Part shown: positions 44,148-51,862 of the stretch, piece by piece
Numbering within the stretch: position 1 is the stretch's first letter
Layout of the letters: the number at the start of each line of letters is the position of its first letter
Source: Martinezella lusitana
GTDB taxonomy: Bacteria; Pseudomonadota; Alphaproteobacteria; Rhizobiales; Rhizobiaceae
DNA: 64,000 bases
Direction of reading: 5' to 3'
Assembly: GCF_900094565.1 (NCBI RefSeq)
Contig: NZ_FMAF01000021.1
Location: 1-64,000, forward strand
Notes under the pieces: generated by a model
Told to the model about the DNA's origin: nothing
What the model saw: the letters and a program-made list of their open reading frames with translations, nothing else
Database searches by the model: none
Made by a program: the position numbers and the translations under genes

Positions 44148-44734
44148 ATGAGTTTTGAAAACACAACGTCTCGCCGCAGCTTTCTGTCCTTCTCTGCGAT
44201 GGCTGCGGCCCCGGCGCTGGCAGGTTGCGCCTCTACCTCCGGCGCCGGCCGGATGGTGGGGCAGCAGCCGACGCCTCTCCCAGATCCGATCCGCCCCATT
44301 CAGACCGCCCCGGCGCCGACGGATGCAGAGCTGGCCACACCATGTACGGCCCAATTGAGAATGGTGGCTTCCTCATTCCGCCGGTTCCTTACCAGCAGAT
44401 CGATCCGCGCCACTATTGCCATCAGGTCATCGATCTGACTGGCGAGGCACTCGGCACCATCGTCGTGGACACCTCCTCGTGCTTTCTCTATATCGTCCAG
44501 CCGGGCGGGACTGCGATGCGCCACGGCGTCGGTATCGGCCGCGAGGGCTTGCTTGGCGGGGCGATGGCCTCATCCAGTAACGTCAGAAGTGGCCGCGCTG
44601 GAAGCCGCCGAATGGCGTTGGTGCACGGATCGCCTAACGATGATGGGATAGTTGGCTGCGATCGCCTCAACCTCGTGCCACCGCTATGCCCTTCAAACAC
44701 AATGCCGCCCGCCGCCATCGTATCGGCAAGATGA
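44148..44734 (+). pseudogene. L,D-transpeptidase (ErfK/YbiS type) lipoprotein, multiply frameshifted
   Basis: A Tat-type lipoprotein signal (TSRRSFLSFSAMAAAPALAG before Cys) begins the protein, but the next domain lies in another frame from about 44340: YGPIENGGFLIPPVPYQQID, GTIVVDTSSCFLYIVQPGG, MRHGVGIGREG. After that more frame changes break up the HGS / SxGCVR catalytic region (only ALVHGSPND is recognisable). Intact relatives crosslink peptidoglycan in the periplasm; this copy is dead. Confidence 0.75.
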
Positions 44735-44917
44735 AGTTCAAGGGGACGAACTGGGCATAATACGAAGCTGGCCTTCGCCGTCGCGGCAGTCTGACACTCC
44801 TCCGGGTGTCAAGCGAAGTGAAGATTTGACCCCGCGGCTTCTCATTTCGCCTGCCACCGGGGTCTCCTGGTTAGAATAAGTTGGCAGTCAGCGTCTAATG
44901 CGTCGTAATTTCCACCG

Positions 44918-45268
44918 CTATTCTTGGGTGCCCGCGATAGTCTCGCGCTCACTTGCGTCTTCAACGTCGCTCGCGACAGGCAGGGTATCCCGATGCTCTC
45001 GGACGAATTCCTTTCGTGCGGCGAGCTTGGATACTTCGTCGTTCCCAATCGCTACACCACCAGGCGCGAACTCACCGTCAATCTGCTTCTCCGCCCGTTC
45101 CCAATGTTCAAGGTGTTTGCCCTCGGGCTTTCCTTCATGCTCCCATATGGCATACGCCCGCTCTCGGATCTCGTTTTCGCGATCGCGGACGTTGGACGGC
45201 TGCGAAGTTTCAACATTCCCACTAGCTGTAGGGTCGATTGATGATTTGGTTATCCTGTCGCGTGCCAT
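44918..45268 (-). CDS. DUF2934 domain protein, 116 aa
   Basis: The central ENEIRERAYAIWEHEGKPEG then KHLEHWERAEKQ is the DUF2934 motif, widespread in rhizobia and of unknown function. The rest is charged and probably disordered. GAGGAG lies 6-8 bases before the ATG at 45268, and a GGAAC-N16-TGTT motif lies 24-48 bases upstream, so the gene is probably stress-induced. It stands intact among broken genes. Confidence 0.78.
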   Translation of the reverse strand: MARDRITKSSIDPTASGNVETSQPSNVRDRENEIRERAYAIWEHEGKPEGKHLEHWERAEKQIDGEFAPGGVAIGNDEVSKLAARKEFVREHRDTLPVASDVEDASERETIAGTQE

Positions 45269-45639
45269 GATGATCTCCTCTTTGGGTTATCAACAAATGT
45301 GAGGAGCGAATGTTCCAAACATGGTTGCGCTATGCGCACGCCGGGCGCGACCGCTTCGATACGGGATCGAGGACCGATCGCTGGGAGGAGGCGCCGTTAA
45401 GTGCCCTAGCTTCCGACGCGACGGGAACGCAGTTCCACCCGCGAACGTTGCGCTGCTCGCGTCCTGCCGGACCAGCCGCACCAAACCCACCACCAAAGAA
45501 GTTAGCTCGCTCGGAATAATGCGAGGAGCGGGATGTCTACCCTCATGAACACTTCGAGAAAGATCAGGATATGACAGTGACAGCCTTCTTTTGCGGTATG
45601 CGCATTCTGGTGGCGACATCGTTCCTCGCCATCGCGCCG
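45269..45639. other. Intergenic, EcfG-like promoter and remnants only
   Basis: Holds the candidate promoter of the DUF2934 gene at 45292-45316; otherwise no supported gene. Confidence 0.5.
45292..45316 (-). promoter_or_regulatory. EcfG/RpoE2-type promoter for the DUF2934 gene
   Basis: Minus strand GGAAC (45316-45312), 16 bases, TGTT (45295-45292); one mismatch to GGAAC-N16-CGTT. Confidence 0.55.
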
Positions 45640-45790
45640 TTCATGGGTCGATGAGACGTATGTGAAGGTCAAGGGCAAGTAGGGCGTCTTTACCGAACCG
45701 TCGGCAACACCGTGATTCGATCGATCCCTTTCTGTCCCCGAGCTACAATACCAAGGCCGCAAAGCGCTTCCTAAGCAAGGCACTTTCTAG
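45640..45790 (+). pseudogene. IS6-family transposase fragment
   Basis: The DDE-region motif VDETYVKVKGK is followed, through several frameshifts and a stop, by LYRTVGNT-, DSIDPFLSPSYNTK- and AAKRFLSKAL-like pieces of an IS6-family transposase. Only about 50 codons remain; no terminal repeats were found. It belongs to a different IS6 type than the copy at 40 kb, judging from the VDETYVKVKG motif. Confidence 0.65.
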
Positions 45791-46215
45791 CTTGATCCAT
45801 CAATGAGAACGGCGCCTTTCTAGTTGCGCAGGCGGTGGAAGATGCCCAGCCAGAATTGATATTCTTCATCGTCACCCTCGCACCAAGCCTCAAATGCGCA
45901 CCATGCCACGGTCGTTGGCGCGCTGTCTCCGCAAAGCGCGATCGTGTCATGGACTATTTGATGATTATTACGAGCAGTATCGGATTTGCCGTCAAAGCAG
46001 CCGCCAGAACGCGTCGTTGAATTTCGAGACAAGTCAATACCTCCTGCGTCCGGCGCAGGGAGTTGATTTTGGAGCCGGACGTTGGAAGCTCATTTAGGAG
46101 CTGCGAAGGTCGATCCAGCCGACCATCCTATCGTCCTGGGCATTTTGCTCGTGACAAACATGTCACGCCGAAAGGGGCTTCGTGGAAGAAATCCGACGAC
46201 GTCGTAATTCTGCGA
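45791..46215. other. Intergenic, no supported gene
   Basis: A minus-strand frame ending AFEAWCEGDDEEYQFWLGIF looks protein-like but lacks a start and ribosome binding site. Confidence 0.4.
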
Positions 46216-47154
46216 CTATGATCGTTTCCGTGAGCGGCGATCGGCTTCTTCCACCTCTATCCTCAGTACTTCAAGATGATCCTGACAGACTGCTTCTACC
46301 TGATCGATCAAATCCGTCGTGCGGTTCAAGAGCCAGGCGAGCGCCTCACGGCTTATCTCATAGTGCTTTGAATAGCGCGCCTTGACATATGCTTCATTGA
46401 GAATGTTGAACCAGGCGACAAAGCGCTGCTGATCGCGGGGCCAAGCGTTCGCCAACTGCTGCGCCTGACTTTCAGCGAGGCCACGCAGGTGCTTGAGATT
46501 GTGGGAGGCTGGGCTGTAATTGGTCAGCACGAGTAGCAGCGTGGCGTAAGCCTGTTCGATCGACTGATGTAGGAGGAACGCGGATTCTTTGAGATCACCT
46601 TCATTCATGTAAAACAACGAGCCTTTTGCGAATTTCCGAGCATGGGGAAGCCGGTCTTCGAAATACTCTGTTGCGAATTTATAGGCATCCGCAGGGTGAA
46701 GGAGATTGGGATCGGCCAACGGCGTGTCATCAAGCTCATATAGCACAATGCCATCTCGGCGGAGGTCGACGAAGAAATATCGGCCTTGCTTGAGTAGGGT
46801 GTTCACCTCGCGAAGTGAATGTACGATGAAATTCACCGGCGTCTTGATTTCCGGCAAATGTATGAACCGATCCGCGGCCTTCTGCCAATAGCCGGAGAAA
46901 TCGGTAAGCTTGCGATTGTTGACGACAATCAGCAGATCGAAGTCCGAGCGGTATCCTTTTTTGGTATACGGCTCGTCGACCCAGCTACCCCGCGCATAGG
47001 ATCCGAACAGGATGATTTTCAGGATGCGGCCACGCTTCTTGAAATCCGCTGAGCCGCCCTTCAGCGCGTCTTCAAACTCCTCATGTAACACCTCGAGGAC
47101 CCGAGCGAGCTCGCGCTGCTTGAGCGGCGGTAGATGGTCGATGCTGGACTTCAT
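46216..47154 (-). CDS. Nucleotidyltransferase-HEPN fusion protein, 312 aa
   Basis: The N-terminal half is a minimal nucleotidyltransferase (MNT): KIILFGSYARGSWVD and YRSDFDLLIVV supply the GSx..DxD catalytic site. The C-terminal half (about 175-312) is a HEPN domain: ALLHQSIEQAYATLLLVL-like helices (FLLHQSIEQAYATLLLVLTN), then SHNLKHLRGLAES and YVKARYSKHYEISREAL. In two-gene systems, MNT antitoxins modify HEPN RNase toxins; here both are one protein. The start at 47154 (MKSSIDHLPPLKQRELARV) fits related proteins; the frame is open to 47217. It is divergent from the RctA-like gene. Confidence 0.82.
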   Translation of the reverse strand: MKSSIDHLPPLKQRELARVLEVLHEEFEDALKGGSADFKKRGRILKIILFGSYARGSWVDEPYTKKGYRSDFDLLIVVNNRKLTDFSGYWQKAADRFIHLPEIKTPVNFIVHSLREVNTLLKQGRYFFVDLRRDGIVLYELDDTPLADPNLLHPADAYKFATEYFEDRLPHARKFAKGSLFYMNEGDLKESAFLLHQSIEQAYATLLLVLTNYSPASHNLKHLRGLAESQAQQLANAWPRDQQRFVAWFNILNEAYVKARYSKHYEISREALAWLLNRTTDLIDQVEAVCQDHLEVLRIEVEEADRRSRKRS

Positions 47155-47255
47155 GAACAACGGCGGCTCTTTCACGGACATTGGATAGGCATAAAGGAGC
47201 TTGCGCTCCAAATCCACAGGGTGCGCGAAGGCTGTGAGAAAAGCAACAAAAATGT

Positions 47256-47377
47256 TGCATCAAAAATTGGAGAATTACACTAGACTTTTATGTAGGAAAT
47301 GTGAATATTGAGCGATATAGCGCCGAAATCGACAGAAATCTGTGAAATACGGCGATTTTTCCGCTATTTTTGATGCA
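47256..47377. repeat. 12-bp inverted repeat pair in a divergent promoter region
   Basis: TGCATCAAAAAT (47256-47267) and ATTTTTGATGCA (47366-47377) are perfect inverted copies separated by 98 bases. Between them is a smaller dyad (ACAGA-AA-TCTGT). They lie between the MNT-HEPN gene and the RctA-like gene, so they may be operator sites allowing loop formation, or the ends of a small inserted segment. Confidence 0.6.
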
Positions 47378-47426
47378 GCATAATTCCAAATCACTGATCT
47401 GGTAGCTACAAGAGAAGGGCTGTCGT

Positions 47427-48125
47427 ATGAACCCAGAGGTGCTTTTCTGGTCGCAAAATCCCGACTTTTATCTCGTGTTCAGCCACATTCTCGCAGTGGA
47501 GGGGCTGAGTTGCGTGCTCTTGGACGAGGAAGAGGTGGGAGAGCTTGCAGGACGCACGTCTGTTTTAGCGATTGTCCTCGACACCGAAAACAATGCTGAG
47601 CATGCGCTGCGCGTTTGCAGCCTGATCAAAGCCGATCGGACAACGGCGCATATTCCTTTGCTCGCGCTGATTCCCGGCGGCGATGAGCGGCACTATCTGG
47701 ATCTCCTCAAGGCCGGTGTGACCGAAAGTTTTGTTCGCCCGATTTCGCCGGCAAGGATATTGGGCTATCTGCAATCTCTCCTGTCGGGATTGCCTCTGGG
47801 AATGGGAGGCATTCGGCGGGACGGCAGTACGTTCAACGTTTGGAAACTCAGTATCGAGGTAAGCAAGAGGCTGGTCAGGCACGGTTCGAAAGAAATTCAG
47901 CTAGGCCCGATCGAATTCAAGCTTCTATGCCGCTTGCTTCAAGCACCGGGCCGCGTCTTCAGCCGATCGGAACTCATCGAAGCGGCCTGGCCTCCTAATT
48001 ACTATGTCCAGCCAAGAACGGTCGATGTTCATGTCGGCCGGTTGCGCCGCATGCTGGAGCAGATGATCGGTCGCAACATTATCCGCACGATCCGGTCCAG
48101 CGGTTACGCGGTTGAATTTGGCTAG
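47427..48125 (+). CDS. RctA-like winged-helix regulator with degenerate receiver, 232 aa
   Basis: The C-terminal half (about 145-230) is an OmpR/PhoB-type DNA-binding domain: LGPIEFKLLCRLLQAPGRVF, SRSELIEAAWPPNYYVQPRT, VDVHVGRLRRML and TIRSSGYAVEFG. The N-terminal half has the receiver fold but not its full active site: the N-terminal acidic pair is Ser-Gln (FWSQNP), an Asp remains at 52 (AIVLDT), and the conserved Lys is Arg104 (FVRPISP). Phosphorylation control is therefore doubtful. RctA, a repressor of virB-type conjugation genes on rhizobial symbiotic plasmids, is an atypical response regulator encoded near virB; the position here suggests the same role. Confidence 0.8.
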   Translation: MNPEVLFWSQNPDFYLVFSHILAVEGLSCVLLDEEEVGELAGRTSVLAIVLDTENNAEHALRVCSLIKADRTTAHIPLLALIPGGDERHYLDLLKAGVTESFVRPISPARILGYLQSLLSGLPLGMGGIRRDGSTFNVWKLSIEVSKRLVRHGSKEIQLGPIEFKLLCRLLQAPGRVFSRSELIEAAWPPNYYVQPRTVDVHVGRLRRMLEQMIGRNIIRTIRSSGYAVEFG

Positions 48126-48229
48126 TTCCTACACAAACAGCTTCACATATGATCGACTATGTCACATCATGCATATTGTATATTGCAGAAGAATTCCGGC
48201 CCCGTTTATTGAAGTTGCTGGGGCGATGA

Positions 48230-48271
48230 TTTCAACCTCCGGTCTGCACACTGACCGACCGGAGTTTGAAA
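48230..48271 (+). promoter_or_regulatory. SD-sequestering hairpin before the PLP-enzyme gene
   Basis: CTCCGGTC (48237-48244) pairs perfectly with GACCGGAG (48257-48264), which contains the GGAG ribosome binding site. Past a single C-T mismatch the stem continues for six more pairs (TTTCAA with TTGAAA), giving a 42-base hairpin that ends one base before the ATG at 48273. Free mRNA should thus be poorly translated unless something opens the stem. A second, smaller stem (48199-48203 with 48220-48224) lies upstream, and TTGAA (48209-48213) could compete for 48231-48235. Confidence 0.65.
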
Positions 48272-48272
48272 T

Positions 48273-49526
48273 ATGGAAAAGAAGATTTCCGCACGTTCTA
48301 ATCGAAACGGGAAGGCAACTCATCGTAATACGGGCAGCTTGATCGATACGGCTGGGCGCCATTTCGAAGCTGCCCATTACCAAGGTATCATGTCGATTTA
48401 CGCCCATCCGTCGGAAGGTAGGGCCGTCAGGCCGAACTTCGAGGATCGCGTGGTTGTCGACTTTGTCCGATGCTCCTATTTGGGTCTGGACAATCATCCC
48501 GACATTGTCGAGGGTGCCGCTGAAGCCGTACGGAGTTCGGGCACACTGCATTGGTCGTGCGCCCGCACCCGGTTGAACTTTGCAAGTCTCGGTGAATTGG
48601 AAGAATCCCTCTCCGATCTCTTCGCCGCGCGGGTGATCACTTACACCACAGTGCTCGCAGCCAATATGAGCGCCCTGCCGTTGGTCGCATCTGGCCATCT
48701 TACTGGTGGTCTTAAGCCCGTCATGGTGTTCGATCGCCTAGCGCACGCAACCCTTGCCCACCACAAAGGAACCATTGCCCAGGAGACACGTGTCGAGACA
48801 ATAGCCCACAACGACCTCGATGCTCTCGAGCGGCTATGCCGCCAGAATAAAGCCGTCGCATACATCTGCGACGGCGTCTACTCCATGGGTGGCAGTGCTC
48901 CGATATCCGCGCTGCGCCGTCTCCAAGAACAATATGGCCTGTTTCTCTATATTGACGATGCGCACGGAATCTCGCTCTTCGGCAGGCGTGGTGAAGGCTT
49001 TGCGAAGTCCCTAATTGGTGAATTGGGCGACAGGACCATTATCGCAGCCTCTCTCGGCAAGGGCTTTGGTGCATCTGGCGGCATGCTCATGCTGGCTACG
49101 GCGCATCAGGAGGTCCTGTTCCGCAGATTTGCAGTGGCTCATGCCTTTTCGGCATCGCTCAACACGGCCGCTATTGGTGCCGGCCTGGCATCCGCACAAT
49201 TGCATCGAACCGAAGAATTACCCCATCTGCAGCGAACGCTACAGCAAAAAATAGCCTTGCTTGACGGTCTGATGCCGACGGAACAGCATGGAGCCCGGCT
49301 TCCGATCCGCACTGTCCATTTTGGTGATGAATTACTCGCGATTGGCGCCGCGACAAGTCTCTTCAGGCAAGGCTTTTACACCTCGGCGATCTTCTTTCCC
49401 ACCGTATCAAGGGGCAACGCCGGCCTGAGGATATGCGTCACTGCAGGCCACGCAGATGAGGAAATCCGGTCTCTCTGCGCAGCAGTAGTTGCGATCCAGG
49501 ATGAAATCCAGGCAAATTCGGAATAA
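48273..49526 (+). CDS. Alpha-oxoamine-synthase-like PLP enzyme, 417 aa
   Basis: Fold-type I PLP enzyme related to 8-amino-7-oxononanoate synthase, 2-amino-3-ketobutyrate CoA ligase and the autoinducer synthase CqsA. Visible motifs: CSYLGLDNHPDIVEGAAEAV near 67-86, SSGTLHWSCARTRLNFASLG (the family's G-x-G-S-R area), AHATLAHHKG, CDGVYSMGGSAPI (199-211), PLP-contacting Asp-Ala-His in YIDDAHGISLFGRRGEG (226-242) and the Schiff-base Lys263 in AASLGKGFGASGGML. These enzymes condense an acyl-thioester with an amino acid. The substrate is unknown; biotin synthesis is unlikely because no bio genes are nearby. It lies between conjugation regulators, so a signal-molecule role is possible but unproven. 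Confidence 0.82.
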   Translation: MEKKISARSNRNGKATHRNTGSLIDTAGRHFEAAHYQGIMSIYAHPSEGRAVRPNFEDRVVVDFVRCSYLGLDNHPDIVEGAAEAVRSSGTLHWSCARTRLNFASLGELEESLSDLFAARVITYTTVLAANMSALPLVASGHLTGGLKPVMVFDRLAHATLAHHKGTIAQETRVETIAHNDLDALERLCRQNKAVAYICDGVYSMGGSAPISALRRLQEQYGLFLYIDDAHGISLFGRRGEGFAKSLIGELGDRTIIAASLGKGFGASGGMLMLATAHQEVLFRRFAVAHAFSASLNTAAIGAGLASAQLHRTEELPHLQRTLQQKIALLDGLMPTEQHGARLPIRTVHFGDELLAIGAATSLFRQGFYTSAIFFPTVSRGNAGLRICVTAGHADEEIRSLCAAVVAIQDEIQANSE

Positions 49527-49891
49527 TCGGCGAGCAGATCTCGGCGACGAGTTCAAACGGCACATGTGACCTCGCATCCTGCAAACGTCATTCTGTGATC
49601 GGCGACCATTTGGAGCGCCGACCTAGCAGTAGCTGCAAGAAACGAAGATCCGAGGCGTATAAGTGGATTTAGTCCAAATCGCTTGCAAACGCTCTATAGA
49701 AACGCAGGTTCTCGCGAGGTTTGGCGAGCCTTTTTGACGAGGGGCGCGAGCCAATCGTTCGTCCGCAGTTAGAAAGCGCTTGTTCAACATCTTTTCTGCG
49801 CAAAACCGATATTGCAGATGCGACCATCTGCAATCGCGCATCGAATTATAGTGCATTAGGATATATAGTATAATCGCACCCTTTGCCCGTG
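49527..49891. other. Intergenic, no supported gene
   Basis: 365 bases between convergent genes. The AT-rich end contains TATAGTATAATCG (49864-49876), which recurs nearly unchanged before traC. Confidence 0.45.
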
Positions 49892-50248
49892 CTAGCTACT
49901 CTGCCCAAAGGCTCGAAGCTTCTCAAAAATCTCAGGTGCGATCTCGAATTGACGTGCCTTGCCGCGTCCCATGGAATTCTTCACGAAGGTCTCCGTGAGC
50001 ATGCCACGTTTGAGTAACGGTTCTATGACTTCCGAAACGCCCATACGCGTCAGCTTCGTAATTTCAACGAGATTTGAGATAGTTAGGGCCTGATGCCCCT
50101 GATTCATGATGTAGAGAATGCTCATCATGCCGACCTGCTTCAGTCTGGATTGCGGCGTCTCGTCTTCCTGCGGATGGTCCATGATTTCGCGCAGAATGAA
50201 GGCTGCGAACGAAAGACTGTGCAATTGTGTGTTGAAGGTGCTTGTCAT
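49892..50248 (-). CDS. MarR-like winged-helix regulator, 118 aa
   Basis: SILYIMNQGHQALTISNLVE, ITKLTRMGVSEVIEPLLKRG and MGRGKARQFEIAPEIFEKL form a MarR/PadR-like winged helix-turn-helix with a short dimerisation helix at the N-terminus. It is smaller than standard MarR (about 140-150 aa). The gene is divergent from the virB operon with only 99 bases between, and a perfect 8-bp palindrome lies in that gap, so it probably controls the operon and itself. Confidence 0.8.
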   Translation of the reverse strand: MTSTFNTQLHSLSFAAFILREIMDHPQEDETPQSRLKQVGMMSILYIMNQGHQALTISNLVEITKLTRMGVSEVIEPLLKRGMLTETFVKNSMGRGKARQFEIAPEIFEKLRAFGQSS

Positions 50249-50288
50249 CTTTTTAACTGCATTATATAAGTTAGTATTAGCGACGAAG

Positions 50289-50306
50289 GACTTCCCAAGG
50301 GAAGTC
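50289..50306. promoter_or_regulatory. Candidate operator of the virB operon
   Basis: GACTTCCC-AA-GGGAAGTC: perfect 8-bp arms, in the gap between the MarR-like gene and the first gene of the virB operon, 42 bases before its ATG. Confidence 0.6.
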
Positions 50307-50347
50307 GCAACGATCGCTTGATGCTGTCACATCGAAGGGTCCTAGCC

Positions 50348-50887
50348 ATGAAAAACCTTCTGGTTGGTATAGTCTCCGCCGTTGCCGGCTGTGTTCCCAT
50401 ATACCTTATTTTAGGGGGTGATGCGCGCGCCGATGACTGGGGATGCCAGGTTATCCTGTGTCTTTCCAATCCGGGTGGCCCAACGCAATTTGCCCAATGC
50501 CGCCCACCGATCAGCAAGCTCTGGCAGGCGCTCGCCAAGGGAGCTTCCTTTCCAACTTGCAGCGGCGTCGGCTTCCGGGCCTCCCAACCCGGCTATGAAC
50601 CCTATTCATGCAATGACGGCTATAGCCTGACCGCACGCTATGGTGACCGCGGCCAGGAGGCCATCTGTATTTCCGCAACGCTTCAAAAGGTCGATGCCCG
50701 ATATTGCCGCTCCGGCCGCGATAGCGCTGCCGAAAACACCGATTTGGTCGCCTTGGCTCGATGGCAGCGGAGGGAAAGGCACCTGCAATGCATGGGTTAT
50801 CCGACTGAGCGACCGAGCAGGCGCTTGCAGCCGCATTACGTCGACGTGACCATCGACGGTGTCGGTAGCCAACGTGTGTGGTATTGA
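50348..50887 (+). CDS. TrbM-like conjugation protein, 179 aa
   Basis: The mature part begins after a signal peptide (KNLLVGIVSAVAGCVPIYLI, cleavage near ARA-DD) with DDWGCQVILCLSNPGGPTQF and AQCRPPISKLWQALAKGASF, the Cys-rich pattern of TrbM-type conjugal transfer proteins. Several further Cys residues (FPTC, YSCNDGY, AICIS, RYCRSG, LQCMGY) suggest disulphide bonds in the periplasm. First gene of the virB operon; virB1 follows 3 bases later. The exact function is unknown. Confidence 0.7.
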   Translation: MKNLLVGIVSAVAGCVPIYLILGGDARADDWGCQVILCLSNPGGPTQFAQCRPPISKLWQALAKGASFPTCSGVGFRASQPGYEPYSCNDGYSLTARYGDRGQEAICISATLQKVDARYCRSGRDSAAENTDLVALARWQRRERHLQCMGYPTERPSRRLQPHYVDVTIDGVGSQRVWY

Positions 50888-50890
50888 TCG

Positions 50891-51559
50891 ATGACCATCG
50901 CCTTCACAGATCTTGCTGAAACCTGCGCGCCAGCGGTTGCGATGGAAACGCTGGCTGCCGTCGTCAGCCTGGAAAGCAATTTTCAGCCCTTCAATATCCG
51001 CATCAATAGCGGCCTTCCGCTTGAGCGGCAGCCAAAAAGCAAGGCGGAGGCGATCGAAACCGCAGCCACGCTGGTTGCTGAGCACCAGGACATCCAGCTC
51101 GGGCTTGGCGGTGTGGGGATCGAGGAACTGCGTAAGCTCAATCTAACAATCTCCGATGCTTTCGATCCCTGTCTCAATCTTAAGGCGACCGCGACCTTGC
51201 TCGACGGTTACTATCGTCTGGCGGTCCGCGCAGGTGCTGCTTCGGGACAGGCCGAGCGCGTGATGCTGCAATCCTATTATGGGCGCTCCGATCCTTCCGT
51301 CGGGAAAATGGTTCGATATGACGAGCAGATCCGGCATGAGGCAAAGCGGCTTTCGGCGAGATTGGCCTCGTTGGCGATCGGGCAGGGACCTCACAGGCCG
51401 GATGGTGTCGACGCCAAGGCAATCGCGACACCCTCCGTCGCTAAGGCCGAGGCATCGCAACAGCCGGTAGCGAGAGCGCCATTCTGGGATGTGTTCAATG
51501 CGGCGCGACGCTCGTCCGCGCTCGTTTTCCAAAACGATCAACCGGAGCAGCCTGAATGA
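50891..51559 (+). CDS. virB1: VirB1, lytic transglycosylase
   Basis: Opens the peptidoglycan for assembly of the type IV secretion channel. SLT-type core: AVAMETLAAVVSLESNFQPF with the catalytic Glu, INSGLPLERQPKSKAEAIET, LGLGGVGIEELRKLNLTISD (usually G-x-M-Q-I/VN) and ATATLLDGYYRLAVRAG. No cleavable signal peptide is obvious, unusual for a periplasmic enzyme. It overlaps virB2 by 4 bases. Confidence 0.88.
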   Translation: MTIAFTDLAETCAPAVAMETLAAVVSLESNFQPFNIRINSGLPLERQPKSKAEAIETAATLVAEHQDIQLGLGGVGIEELRKLNLTISDAFDPCLNLKATATLLDGYYRLAVRAGAASGQAERVMLQSYYGRSDPSVGKMVRYDEQIRHEAKRLSARLASLAIGQGPHRPDGVDAKAIATPSVAKAEASQQPVARAPFWDVFNAARRSSALVFQNDQPEQPE

Positions 51560-51858
51560 TATCAAGGATTAACATCCGTGCACTTGCGGCCATTGTCTCT
51601 ATGGCTGCTGTGTTTTCGGCAGTCACGATCGAACCCGCCTTCGCCCAGAGCACCGGCGGCATCGAGACGGTTCTGCAGAACATCGTTACATTGCTCACGG
51701 GCAATGTCGCCAAGTTGCTCGCGACGATCGCCGTCATCATCGTCGGAATTGCGTGGATGTTCGGTTATCTCGATCTGCGAAAGGCAGCCTATGTCGTGCT
51801 TGGCATCGGCATCATCTTCGGTGCCTCGCAGATTGTCAGTACGATCTCAGGGGGCTGA
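51556..51858 (+). CDS. virB2: VirB2, major pilin
   Basis: 100-residue pilin with a long signal peptide (LAAIVSMAAVFSAVTIEPAF, cleavage after AFA) and two hydrophobic helices in the mature part (VAKLLATIAVIIVGIAWMFG and KAAYVVLGIGIIFGASQIVS) flanking LDLRK, the standard VirB2 hairpin. Start overlaps the virB1 stop (ATGA). Confidence 0.9.
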   Translation: MISRINIRALAAIVSMAAVFSAVTIEPAFAQSTGGIETVLQNIVTLLTGNVAKLLATIAVIIVGIAWMFGYLDLRKAAYVVLGIGIIFGASQIVSTISGG

Positions 51859-51862
51859 GAGA

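Noticed and set aside
45820..46032. 70-residue minus-strand frame ending in a protein-like AFEAWCEGDDEEYQFW segment
   Set aside because: The only start is a TTG without a ribosome binding site, in a zone of decayed genes; too uncertain to annotate.
47427..48125. Reading the regulator as an ordinary phosphorylated OmpR/PhoB response regulator
   Set aside because: The N-terminal acidic pair and the conserved Lys of the receiver are missing and no sensor kinase is nearby; a degenerate RctA-like regulator fits better.
48273..49526. Calling the PLP enzyme BioF (biotin synthesis)
   Set aside because: No other biotin genes are present and the segment around HWSCARTR differs from the BioF pattern; only the superfamily is supported.
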